Origin: Abditibacteriaceae bacterium | GTDB lineage: Bacteria > Armatimonadota > Abditibacteriia > Abditibacteriales > Abditibacteriaceae | Length of the DNA: 36,619 bases | Assembly: GCA_019239895.1 (NCBI GenBank) | Contig: JAFAZH010000059.1 | Coordinates: 1 to 36,619 of the forward strand | Reading direction: 5' to 3' | In this document: positions 24,292 to 32,934 of the stretch, in pieces | How positions within the stretch are numbered: position 1 is the stretch's first letter | Layout of the letters: each line of letters starts with the position of its first letter | Made by a program: the position numbers and the translations under genes | The notes under the pieces: generated by a model | Told to the model about the DNA's origin: nothing | The model's input: the letters and a program-made list of their open reading frames with translations, nothing else | Database searches by the model: none

Positions 24292-25866
24292 TTATACTGA
24301 AGTAGAGCACTCTACTGCCGCGCAGGCTTCGGCGGTGCGCAGGCCATCCATCGCGGCGGAAATAATGCCGCCCGCGTAACCAGCACCTTCACCGCACGGA
24401 TAAAGGCCGCGCACTTCCACATGTTGCAGCGTGTGAGGATCGCGGGGCAGGCGCACGGGTGAACTGGTGCGGGATTCGACGCCCACAATAACCGCTTCCT
24501 CTGTGACGTAGCCGCGCATGGTTTGACCGAAGGTGCGCAGACCGTCTTGTAGTCGCTGGGCTAAAGGGGCTGGCAAGAGTTCATGCAGCGGAGCCGGGTT
24601 AAGCCCCGGTTGATAAGAGCAAGCAGGCAACGTGCTTGAGGTGCGATTCACCAGAAAATCAGTAAGCCGCTGTCCCGGTGCGCGTTGTGCTCCGCCCCCG
24701 GCCTCGGCTGCCATCTGCTCCAGAGATTCCTGATAGGCAATGCCTGCTAATGCGCCATGTTGTGTATATGGCTCCAGATCAATCGGCTCGATACCAACCA
24801 CCATACCGGAATTGGCAAAGGGTGAATCGCGGCGCGACAGGCTCATGCCATTGACCACGACTTCATCGGGCGCGGTTGCAGAAGGCACAATCCAACCACC
24901 TGGACACATGCAAAACGAGAAGACGCCACGTTCCTGCACGGTGGTCGCTAAACGGTAGGCAGCGGCGGGCAAGCGACTATCCCGTGTCGGGTGGTGATAT
25001 TGGATACGGTCAATTAACGGTTGGGGATGCTCAATACGCACGCCCATCGCAAACGGTTTGGCTTCTAACCGAATGCCACGCACCGCACAGAGCGCGAAGA
25101 CATCACGCGCGGAATGTCCGGTGGCTAAGATAACAGCTTCACCGTATATTGCCTCGCCATTTGCTGTGACTACGCCGCAGATACGCCGGTTATGGTGGTC
25201 TTCTAATAAAAAATCTACGACCCTCGTGTTAAAGCGAATCTCGCCGCCTGCGCCCAGGATGCTCTGGCGCATCGCCTGCACCACTTTGGGCAGCCTGTTG
25301 GAACCGATATGAGGATGAGCTTCAATGAGAATATCGGGTGGGGCACCGTGAGCGACGAGGGTCTTCAAGACTTCTTCGACATTGCCGCGTTTGGTCGCTC
25401 GTGTGTATAACTTGCCATCTGAATAAGTGCCAGCGCCACCTTCGCCAAAGCAATAGTTGCTGTTGGGGTCAACGACTCCCCGACGGTTAATCGCCGCCAG
25501 ATCACGTCGCCGCGCCTGCACGTTTTTGCCCCGTTCGAGCACAATCGGTTTGATACCAAGCTCAATCAGGCGCAATGCGGCAAACATCCCTGCCGGGCCA
25601 CCCCCCACGACCACAACGGTGCGATTACTGTTTACGGGTGGGTAGGCTGGGCGGGGCAGGTCATCAGTGGGTGCGGCTTCATTAACGTAAACCTCTGCTT
25701 GCAAACGGACTTTTACAGCTTTGCCGCGTGCATCCAGGGAACGCTTACGCACTCGCACGGCAGTAATCTGTGACACGGGCACACCAAGACGGTGCGCTGC
25801 GATGTAGCAGCGCACCGTCTCGTTATCAGCTTGGTCAAGGTCAAGCACTAATTCTAGGGCAATCAC
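24292..25866 (-). CDS. FAD-dependent dehydrogenase, COG2509 type
   Basis: A 524-aa protein. It has an N-terminal domain of ~80 residues (ferredoxin-like, typical of this group), then the dinucleotide-binding motif VVVVGGGPAGMFAALRL (84-100) and ERGKNVQARRRD. The cofactor and substrate-region segments NYCFGEGGAGTYSDGKLYTR and ILATGHSARDVF follow, with C-terminal CGEGAGYAGGIISAAMDG. These are hallmarks of the uncharacterised COG2509 FAD-dependent dehydrogenases found widely in bacteria. Substrate unknown. The start is GTG, with no evident ribosome site; coupling to the GH2 gene stop 17 bp upstream is possible. Cytoplasmic, no signal peptide. Confidence 0.92.
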   Translation of the reverse strand: MIALELVLDLDQADNETVRCYIAAHRLGVPVSQITAVRVRKRSLDARGKAVKVRLQAEVYVNEAAPTDDLPRPAYPPVNSNRTVVVVGGGPAGMFAALRLIELGIKPIVLERGKNVQARRRDLAAINRRGVVDPNSNYCFGEGGAGTYSDGKLYTRATKRGNVEEVLKTLVAHGAPPDILIEAHPHIGSNRLPKVVQAMRQSILGAGGEIRFNTRVVDFLLEDHHNRRICGVVTANGEAIYGEAVILATGHSARDVFALCAVRGIRLEAKPFAMGVRIEHPQPLIDRIQYHHPTRDSRLPAAAYRLATTVQERGVFSFCMCPGGWIVPSATAPDEVVVNGMSLSRRDSPFANSGMVVGIEPIDLEPYTQHGALAGIAYQESLEQMAAEAGGGAQRAPGQRLTDFLVNRTSSTLPACSYQPGLNPAPLHELLPAPLAQRLQDGLRTFGQTMRGYVTEEAVIVGVESRTSSPVRLPRDPHTLQHVEVRGLYPCGEGAGYAGGIISAAMDGLRTAEACAAVECSTSV

Positions 25867-25883
25867 TCAAGAAAAGACACGGC

Positions 25884-28361
25884 CTATCGTGTTAGGTTTC
25901 CTTGTTCTGTTAACAGGGCCTCAGAAGTAATCGCACCGTCCGTCTCACTGATGGGCGATGGTGTTATGGTAAGTGAGCTACTATTCAGCCCAGGTGCAGT
26001 GGCCATTAAAGTAATACGCTGGGTGGGAGCCGTTGCTTTGATGATGGCAATGCACTGGCCCTGGTAAGCATGGCGTTGCGAAGCCTGAAATGTTTCGTGG
26101 CTGGCGGTGTCGCCATTGTCTACGGCGGCAATGGTGCCGGGGCCAGTGAGTTGGAAGGTAATTAAATCATCGGCCTGGGGACAGACCACTCCATGCTCAT
26201 CTACCACGCTTGCCGTGACATAAGCGACATCATCCCACTGCGGAGTCAATTTAAGCTGGTCGGTGGACAGCACAATTTTGGTAGGTTTCCCTGCCGTGTG
26301 CAGTTCATGAGTCGCAACGGTTTGTCCCCGATGGCGCGCTACAGCTTGAATGGTGCCCGCTTCAAAAGGCACGCTCCAAGTGCGCGGCGAGGCATCGGCG
26401 GGGCGTGGCTTCGAGCCTAACGACTTGCCATTAAGCAGTAGCTCGACCTCCTCGCAATTACTATAAACTTCGACGTTTTCATTGTGCGGCTTGGTATTGC
26501 GTGGTGTCCAGTCCGAGAAGAGCGCCTGACGTTGACGCTGGGGGGTAGGCTCATAGCCGGGGTCAGTGAACGCGGCATCCGTTGGCGCAACGCGGCGCGT
26601 GATATGCGCCATCGGCTGTGTCGTCCACCAACTCTGCCGCTCATAGGCGCGGGGCCGTGGCACCCCCGTGCGATCAAACAACCCGCTGCCACTGACGACA
26701 TTAGGCCAGACGGATTCGCCCAAATAATCAAAGCCTGTCCAGAGAAACTGGCCCGCATAAAAAGGATGGGCACGCAGCGCCAGCCAGGTGGCGCGGTCAT
26801 GCCCATTCTCCGTGCCAATAACTTTACGGGTGGGCTTGGCCTGATGCGCGGCGATTAACTCGCTCTCTCGATAGTTCTGCCCAACCACATCCATCAATTC
26901 GGCAAAGCCACTATCGTAAACATGGCTTTGATTGGGACGAAAGACAGCCATTGTCACGGGGCGAGAGGGATCAAGCTGATGAATCAAGTCACGCTGGGCT
27001 GTAAAAATGGCAAACCCTTCCGGGCTGTTGAGATCATCTCGAATCTCGTTGCCAACGCTATAGATGACAATGCTGGGACGATTACGATCACGGCGGATGG
27101 TATCACTCGTATCAGTCCGCCACCAATCTTTGAAGTAGCGCTGGTAGCCGTAATCCGCATTGCCTTTACCCACTGTCCAGGCATCAAAAGTCTCTTCCAT
27201 GACCAATAAACCCATGCGGTCGGCTAAGTCCAGAAATTCAGGTGCAGGCGGATTGTGCGAGGTGCGAATCGCATTAACCCCAAATTGTTTGAGCAGGGCG
27301 AAGCGTCGTTGCCAGACTCCTAAAGGCACTGCTGCTCCCAGCCCCCCTGCATCATGGTGCAGGCAGACGCCCTGAAGCTTCATGTTCTTGCCATTGAGCC
27401 AGAATCCGGTGGTTGCGTCAAAGTGGAACTCGCGGATGCCAAAGGGCGTGACTTCATCATCAACTACCGTATTGCCGACACGAACTCGCGTCACTGCCTG
27501 ATAAAGATAAGGTTGATCGAGATTCCATAATTGCGGATTAGCCACAACTATATCCTGTTGAAAATCGGCGGATTGACCGACCAGCATTCGCTGCGGTTTC
27601 GTCTCAACATTCTGCACAGCTTGCCCGTTCGGACTCAAGAGACTAATTTGCAGAGCAACATCCCGCGCTGCATTCGACTGATTGGTAACAGTCGTGTGAA
27701 CATGCACCGTAGCGTGGCTTGCTGTGGCTTGTGGCGTGGTGATAAAAGTAGACCACTGATTGAGATGAAGCGGCTGCGTAGCGATGAGCCGAACATGCCG
27801 ATAAATGCCCGCGCCAGTGTACCAACGCGAGGCTGGTTGTGCGGAGTTATCCGCACGCACCGCGAGCACATTGGTTTGGTTGTTGCCGAATTTAAGATGA
27901 CTGGTCAAATCATACTCAAAGCTCACATAGCCATAGGGCCGCTTCCCAAGATGGAAGCCGTTAATCCAGACCTCGCTGTCGGCCATGACACCATCAAATG
28001 CAATCAAGACATGGCGTTGGGCATAATTCATTGGTAGCGTAAAATTTTTGCGATACCAACCTACGCCAGCCGGTAAGTAACCACCGCCGCGCCCAGTTGG
28101 GTTATTGCGATCAAACGGCCCTTCGATGCTCCAATCATGCGGCACATTTAGGGTGCGCCAAGCCGCGTCATTGAAAGTTGGCTGCTGTGCATCAGGCGCA
28201 TCACCTTTGAAAAAGCGCCAATCAGCATCGAAGGAAGTGGTGATACGAGCGCGTTCAACAGAGCGGACTGTAGGGGTAGTAGGTGCGGCTTGCACTAGAT
28301 TAGCAATGAGACTGCTAACAGCGCATAGCAGTAAGATATATAAAGTTATCCAATGTTTCAA
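25884..28361 (-). CDS. Secreted GH2 beta-galactosidase-like enzyme
   Basis: An 825-aa protein with a signal peptide (cleavage near VQAAP, residue ~25) and the GH2 order: sugar-binding jelly roll (DADWRFFKG, VPHDWSIEGPFDRNNP), immunoglobulin-like domain, TIM barrel (AIRTSHNPPAPEFLDLADRM), then C-terminal DUF4982/Big-like domains to residue ~790. The acid/base is E439 in IVIYSVGNEI and the nucleophile E518 in VIGTENG. It should remove terminal beta-galactose (or related) residues from oligosaccharides outside the cytoplasm. Arabinogalactan or galactan side chains of rhamnogalacturonan I are attractive substrates, given the operon upstream. It is separated from that operon by the 28400-28522 repeat and is followed closely by the FAD protein gene. 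Confidence 0.93.
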   Translation of the reverse strand: MKHWITLYILLLCAVSSLIANLVQAAPTTPTVRSVERARITTSFDADWRFFKGDAPDAQQPTFNDAAWRTLNVPHDWSIEGPFDRNNPTGRGGGYLPAGVGWYRKNFTLPMNYAQRHVLIAFDGVMADSEVWINGFHLGKRPYGYVSFEYDLTSHLKFGNNQTNVLAVRADNSAQPASRWYTGAGIYRHVRLIATQPLHLNQWSTFITTPQATASHATVHVHTTVTNQSNAARDVALQISLLSPNGQAVQNVETKPQRMLVGQSADFQQDIVVANPQLWNLDQPYLYQAVTRVRVGNTVVDDEVTPFGIREFHFDATTGFWLNGKNMKLQGVCLHHDAGGLGAAVPLGVWQRRFALLKQFGVNAIRTSHNPPAPEFLDLADRMGLLVMEETFDAWTVGKGNADYGYQRYFKDWWRTDTSDTIRRDRNRPSIVIYSVGNEIRDDLNSPEGFAIFTAQRDLIHQLDPSRPVTMAVFRPNQSHVYDSGFAELMDVVGQNYRESELIAAHQAKPTRKVIGTENGHDRATWLALRAHPFYAGQFLWTGFDYLGESVWPNVVSGSGLFDRTGVPRPRAYERQSWWTTQPMAHITRRVAPTDAAFTDPGYEPTPQRQRQALFSDWTPRNTKPHNENVEVYSNCEEVELLLNGKSLGSKPRPADASPRTWSVPFEAGTIQAVARHRGQTVATHELHTAGKPTKIVLSTDQLKLTPQWDDVAYVTASVVDEHGVVCPQADDLITFQLTGPGTIAAVDNGDTASHETFQASQRHAYQGQCIAIIKATAPTQRITLMATAPGLNSSSLTITPSPISETDGAITSEALLTEQGNLTR

Positions 28362-28399
28362 AGTCAGTCCTCATAACTGCAATATGCACCTACATTAGC

Positions 28400-28522
28400 A
28401 AGACCCGCCGCTAAAGCAGCGGGCTGAAAAGCCTGTAAGCCCCCTAAACGGGGCTAATCGAACCTGCTCAGCCCGGTTCACCGGGCTTTTGCTCTCAGCC
28501 CGCTGCTTTAGCGGCGGGTCTT
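28400..28522. repeat. Perfect 28-bp inverted repeat with two inner hairpins
   Basis: Bases 28400-28427 and 28495-28522 are exact reverse complements (core ACCCGCCGCTAAAGCAGCGG). The centre has GCCCC-CTAAAC-GGGGC (28439-28454) and AGCCCGGTTCACCGGGCT. The overall 123-bp length equals that of the unrelated 18447-18569 element. The inner hairpin recurs at 10955-10971. It lies between the pectin operon and the GH2 gene and may end the operon transcript. Confidence 0.88.
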
Positions 28523-28531
28523 ATGTAAATC

Positions 28532-30475
28532 CTAATTTCCCGATGGCGTGGCTGTTTCGTCTAATTCCAGGCGTAGGTAATCATATTCCACGCCGTTCAT
28601 TACGCCACCCGCCGGAACAGTCAGTTGCAGGACATTCTGACCCGCTTGCATAAGAGCCGCATCAAAGGTGATGTCACGCTCAAACCAGTAGCCACGAATG
28701 GCATCGCGGCGAATGGTGGCCGTATCGGGCAAGCTGCCAGTAGAACCAGCAGGTTTGTTATTGACAGTGAGAGTGATGTTGCGGGCGCTATTTCCTGCAA
28801 TGGCCAGGCGCAGTGTCGCTTTGCCATGTGGGGCTTGCGGCAGATCGAAAGTCACTGACCAGGTTGTGGCCGTGCCGGTGCCGCGCCCGGTGTCGTCTTG
28901 CGCACGCGGCACTTGAGCATAGTTCCAGTCAGTGTGGTAATCGCTTTTGCCAATGATGAAATTTACATCATTAGGAAATTCTTTGGGATACTGGTTATAA
29001 AGACCCCATTGCCAGTAGTGGTCGCCATGCCGAAATTCGCTTGCGCTACGATTGGGAATGCCGATGTCCCAGAGTTGGCGACCAAAGCGCACAGGCTTCC
29101 AGTCGAGTTGTCCCAGTTCGAGAGTTTGGCCTGGAGTTACGACCACATCAGTTTTAGCATATTCACTCAGCACCCCATCGGCGATAGCGTGCAGGGTGTA
29201 AGTGCCGGGACGAACATTGGGAATGGAGAAGTGCCCCTGCCCATCGCCGCGCACCCAGAACTCGTAATATTTCGCATCCTGTTGCCAATCCACAAGGCCA
29301 CCATCGCCGCGCCCGCCACCGGGAGAATAATCCGGGTGTGCCAGGCCAACGAGCAAGTTAGTCATGGAAACGTTAGGAGCTTGCGGATCGTTGAGGGCAA
29401 GCTGCCCCGCCACCGTGCCACGTTGAGCTTTATGCGGGTAATCAACACCGGAGACCCAATCATAAGGCCATTTACTAGTCTCTTTAGTGGCCTGCGCCAG
29501 AGCATCATGCCACATGGCATCAGGGGTTGGGGCAGCATTGCAGTAGATGAAGAACGGCCCAATCACTCTCGACCAGGCTTCCCCCGGAGCAATGACACAG
29601 GAGCTTCCTCCATAGTGGCTGCCACGCCAGTAGTTCAACAGGGTCGGGGCCGCGCCCGCGTTATTGTCTAAGTGCCCTGTGAGTTCCACTTTAGTCGCTC
29701 CGCCACTCAGGTATTCAATGTTGGGATTTATAAACCATAGTCCAACATGCTGTTTGGTGCTCGACCAGCCAAAGGCCGGGATGTTGAACTGAATAGCTGA
29801 GTAATCGTATTTATGCTCGACCTGGCCCGCGTAAATGCCAGTATTAAGGTGGCGGGCTTCTTTCATGTTCAGTTGAGTGCCTTTATCCCAATCTTGTGGG
29901 GCCGCCATCAGCTTGTTCCGGTTGGCATCAATGGTCATCCAGTCGAAGAGTTGCCCGTTGAGCTTGGCGCAGAAGCGAGCTTCACCTATCGAGGTGCGTG
30001 GGTAATCGGCTTTATGGTCGAAGATGGAATAGGTATAAACTCCGGCGTCACCGCGCCCCAGAGCATAACGAATCTCTATATCCGCTGCCGCGCTACCGCC
30101 TGGCCCAGCCCCCAGCGGAGTTCCCTGATAAAAGCCTTTAACCGAAACTTCAGCTCGTTCCCCCCCGTTGTTAGCCGGATTAATGGTAACTGCATTGATA
30201 ACCCGCGCTCCATGTCCAGGAGTGTGCGACCAATAGCCAGATGGATGGCCAGAACCACTACTCAAAGTTTCCAGACCTTTATACTTTAAAGAGATGAGGT
30301 CGCCTGACCGTTTATCAACTTGCGCCGTTATGATGCCATTAGCGAGGCTGTAACTGGCGTCATCCTCCCCCAACGTCACAGCGGCGTTCCCAGTCGCTTC
30401 GGCAGCCCCCGCCATATTTACAGCCATTATGTTAAAGGCCACTAATGCCCCTATAATCTTTGCCCACTGCTGCAT
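28532..30475 (-). CDS. Rhamnogalacturonan lyase, PL4 family
   Basis: A 647-aa secreted protein; the signal peptide ends near MAGAAEA. The order is a large beta-sandwich lyase domain (1-~400, with VEHKYDYSAIQF and HVGLWFINP), a fibronectin III-like middle (HFSIPNVRPGTYTLHAIADG), and a C-terminal jelly-roll binding domain (LWDIGIPNRSASEFRHGDHY, FIIGKSDYHTDWNYAQ), exactly the three-domain plan of PL4 rhamnogalacturonan lyases. It cuts the Rha-GalA backbone by beta-elimination. The ATG at 30475 is chosen because GGAG is eight bases upstream; an in-frame GTG two codons earlier is too close to that site. It is the last gene of a three-gene operon, 14 bp after the esterase gene. Confidence 0.92.
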   Translation of the reverse strand: MQQWAKIIGALVAFNIMAVNMAGAAEATGNAAVTLGEDDASYSLANGIITAQVDKRSGDLISLKYKGLETLSSGSGHPSGYWSHTPGHGARVINAVTINPANNGGERAEVSVKGFYQGTPLGAGPGGSAAADIEIRYALGRGDAGVYTYSIFDHKADYPRTSIGEARFCAKLNGQLFDWMTIDANRNKLMAAPQDWDKGTQLNMKEARHLNTGIYAGQVEHKYDYSAIQFNIPAFGWSSTKQHVGLWFINPNIEYLSGGATKVELTGHLDNNAGAAPTLLNYWRGSHYGGSSCVIAPGEAWSRVIGPFFIYCNAAPTPDAMWHDALAQATKETSKWPYDWVSGVDYPHKAQRGTVAGQLALNDPQAPNVSMTNLLVGLAHPDYSPGGGRGDGGLVDWQQDAKYYEFWVRGDGQGHFSIPNVRPGTYTLHAIADGVLSEYAKTDVVVTPGQTLELGQLDWKPVRFGRQLWDIGIPNRSASEFRHGDHYWQWGLYNQYPKEFPNDVNFIIGKSDYHTDWNYAQVPRAQDDTGRGTGTATTWSVTFDLPQAPHGKATLRLAIAGNSARNITLTVNNKPAGSTGSLPDTATIRRDAIRGYWFERDITFDAALMQAGQNVLQLTVPAGGVMNGVEYDYLRLELDETATPSGN

Positions 30476-30489
30476 TGTCACTTCTCCTC

Positions 30490-31818
30490 TTAATTACCCT
30501 CTGGCTTGATGTTTGTGCTCATCGGGCTGGCAGGCATATGAAAATTCTCCACTGGGTCAGGATGCGCCGGATCAAAGACGGGAAAATCATCCGCGATGTA
30601 TTTTGCTAAATCAAGCTTGCTCGTTCTGATTCCTTCTACAACGCACTTGGCCAGTTCATAACTGCCGTAATTGTTGTGATGTGTACCATCCTGAAATGCC
30701 TTGCCAACATGCTTTGGCCCCAGAGCTTCATAAAGAGTCTGGCTCATGGCATTAAGATCAATGAGGGGCACTTTTTCTTCCCCGGCCAGTTGGCGCACGG
30801 CGGCGGGATAGTCGCCCAATGTGTTATTGATTTTGCCCTGCGCATTCAAACTCTTGCGGTGCATGGAAGTCACTAAGACCGGAATCCCTCCATGCTCACG
30901 CGCTGCGGTGACAAAGTGCTTCAGGTCAGCTTTATAAGTGGTAAACGCGCCGACTCCCACGCCATGTTCTTTCATGTCGTTATGCCCATACTGGATGAAC
31001 AAGTAGTCCCCAGCTTTCATACTGCTAAGAACCTTATCCAATCGCTTAGCCCCCAATGAACTGCGTAGAGACTCCCCCGATTCGGCATGGTTCGCTACGG
31101 CTACCCCTGGCTTGAAGAAGCGTGGCAGCATTTGGCCCCAGCTATTCCAGGGTTTCAATGGCTGATCGCAGACAGTTGAATCGCCTAAAAGAAAAACGGT
31201 GGGAATAGTATCCACCTTCTCAATTTCCAGGGCACATACGCAGGGCCGGGCATCATTAAATTCGAGGGTTAACTTATCATCCCAATTCCACATTTCCGTT
31301 GTCTTCTCCCGCGCTTTCAGGTGAACTTCGCCATCACCGGCAATCTGGGGGGTGCGAACATTGACGCTAAAAGTGCGCGTGGCAAATTGGCCAGGTGTGG
31401 TCTGCACCTTTTCCAACATCAACCGGCGCAGTTCGGCCTTAATGGTCGTGGTCGTGGCAGCAGTTTGGTCGCCTAAGGTGACGGTGACTTGGTAGTTACC
31501 TTCGGGGAGAGCGACAGAAAAGAAAAAGGGCTTATCACTTGTGCAGAAATCGCCTCGCAAGGCATCGGGGCCACCTCTGTCTAAAGCCATAATGTTCGCT
31601 CCCGGCTCAAAACCATAGCCCCGCTCTTTGCTATAGGTGGTTGCTGGCAAAACCTGAGTATAACCCGGCTCCACCTGGCCTGTCCCAAAATCAAACTTCC
31701 ATGAGGTTTTACTCGTTTGTGCGAGGGCCGCTTGGAAGTTCAGCATCAAACTCAGAATAGTCAGCATTGCCACCAATGCGAAAGATAATCGCGCTGACGA
31801 ATGAAAGTGTTTATGCAT
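30490..31818 (-). CDS. Secreted rhamnogalacturonan acetylesterase (CE12-like) with N-terminal binding domain
   Basis: A 442-aa protein with a signal peptide (cut near ALAQ, residue 34). Residues ~38-200 form a beta-sandwich (FDFGTGQVEPGY, GNYQVTVTLGD) like malectin/CBM35-type domains. The SGNH domain follows: GDST (Ser214), GESLRSS, GHND (278-281) and D377-x-x-H380 in DGTHHNNYG. This matches CE12 rhamnogalacturonan acetylesterases, which remove O-acetyl groups from GalA so that the lyase can cut. It lies in the middle of the operon with 18-bp and 14-bp gaps. Confidence 0.92.
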   Translation of the reverse strand: MHKHFHSSARLSFALVAMLTILSLMLNFQAALAQTSKTSWKFDFGTGQVEPGYTQVLPATTYSKERGYGFEPGANIMALDRGGPDALRGDFCTSDKPFFFSVALPEGNYQVTVTLGDQTAATTTTIKAELRRLMLEKVQTTPGQFATRTFSVNVRTPQIAGDGEVHLKAREKTTEMWNWDDKLTLEFNDARPCVCALEIEKVDTIPTVFLLGDSTVCDQPLKPWNSWGQMLPRFFKPGVAVANHAESGESLRSSLGAKRLDKVLSSMKAGDYLFIQYGHNDMKEHGVGVGAFTTYKADLKHFVTAAREHGGIPVLVTSMHRKSLNAQGKINNTLGDYPAAVRQLAGEEKVPLIDLNAMSQTLYEALGPKHVGKAFQDGTHHNNYGSYELAKCVVEGIRTSKLDLAKYIADDFPVFDPAHPDPVENFHMPASPMSTNIKPEGN

Positions 31819-31836
31819 AATGGAGAAACATTGCTT

Positions 31837-32667
31837 TTACTGAGGCGTAAGATAGGCAACTAACGGGCAGTTCTTCAAGCCTTTAAGCCCTTCCACGACT
31901 GAAGCCGCATTAAGATCAGCACCTTCTTTGTTGGTGTGCGTGTGCTCGAAGGGAAAGAAGGTCTTCACCTTGTCCTGCCCTAAAGCGTCATAGTGTTTGG
32001 CGATGATTTCATTCAGGTCAACAAAAGCTGCGCCCCCCGCTTGAGCGGCTGCGGCGGCCCACCTGCCATAACCATTGGAGGCCCGCACCACTTTGCCATT
32101 AATCCAGTCGTTGCGTGGCACAAGAGAAAGTACAATAGGCGTGGCGCCTTTGGCTTTGGTGTCAGCAATATATTGCCGTAAATACCAGCCATAGGTATGC
32201 ACTACCTCTGTCTTACCTGTGGCCTTGTCCACCACTTCCTGCGTTTCATCGCCATTGCCTTTGAGTGAAGCGCGGTTATTGGTATTTAAGGAGCCGCCGT
32301 CATTATGCCCAAATTGCATAAGCACAAAATCTCCCGGCTGTAGCTCGGCCACGACCTTAGCCCATAATCCCTCTGTCAGAAACGTGCGGCTGCTGCGGCC
32401 CCCTCTGGCGCGATTGACGACATTAATTTTTGTTAGGTCGAAGAAAACTGGCAGTGACTTGCCCCAGCCCTGTAATCCTCGCCCGCCGTTGTTGACGGTG
32501 GAATCCCCAATGAGAAACAGCGTCGGCAAGTGGGATGTGGCTCCAGTTGGAGGCGCAGCATTGGAGGGTGATGCAGTCTGTGCCTGTGCTGTGTTAAGCA
32601 GGAATAAATTCACACCTAGGCTCAGTGCCATCGTGAGGTAAAGCTTCCCCAAGGCCGCTATTTTCAT
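31837..32667 (-). CDS. Secreted rhamnogalacturonan acetylesterase (CE12-like), second copy
   Basis: A 276-aa protein starting MKIAALGK, with a standard signal peptide cut near AQAQ (residue 30). Longer starts at 32751 or 32724 exist in frame, and none has a good ribosome site; this one gives the cleanest signal peptide. The SGNH blocks are GDSTVNN (Ser56), GGRSSRTF (89-96), GHND (120-123) and EHTHT (241-245). In most CE12 enzymes the last block reads DHTH; here the catalytic Asp position is Glu (GAG). It lacks the extra N-terminal domain of the next gene, so the two are not recent duplicates. First gene of the operon. Confidence 0.9.
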   Translation of the reverse strand: MKIAALGKLYLTMALSLGVNLFLLNTAQAQTASPSNAAPPTGATSHLPTLFLIGDSTVNNGGRGLQGWGKSLPVFFDLTKINVVNRARGGRSSRTFLTEGLWAKVVAELQPGDFVLMQFGHNDGGSLNTNNRASLKGNGDETQEVVDKATGKTEVVHTYGWYLRQYIADTKAKGATPIVLSLVPRNDWINGKVVRASNGYGRWAAAAAQAGGAAFVDLNEIIAKHYDALGQDKVKTFFPFEHTHTNKEGADLNAASVVEGLKGLKNCPLVAYLTPQ

Positions 32668-32797
32668 GTTGGCCGTTCGATTGTGCTGAGCAAAAAACCA
32701 TCGCCGAATAGTTGAATGAAGCATAATGCTCAATATTAACCTTAAGATCATTTTAGTGTAGAGGAGGTCATCTCCTCATTCAATCCAGACACTTAGA

Positions 32798-32807
32798 AAA
32801 CCGGTTT
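32798..32807. promoter_or_regulatory. LacI-type operator-like palindrome upstream of the pectin operon
   Basis: AAACCGGTTT is a perfect 10-bp palindrome with the central CG typical of LacI-family operators. It lies 131 bp upstream of the ATG at 32667, inside the only region that can hold the operon promoter. A second small hairpin (GAGGAG/CTCCTC, 32761-32777) lies between it and the gene. No regulator gene is in the window. Confidence 0.45.
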
Positions 32808-32934
32808 ACGAAAAAGTGTCATCTAGCTTATACAGAATTAAGCAGGCAAGAGTTATAGATGCCGAGCGAGTCGCCTTTCTTACTGAGGTGGTTCGTGCCC
32901 CGCAGGTTAAGATGCACTCTTATTAAGCAATGTT

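Noticed and set aside
28898..29671. 257-codon plus-strand frame
   Set aside because: Antisense to the PL4 lyase, whose domains and motifs are clear; it only looks long because stop codons are rare in that frame.
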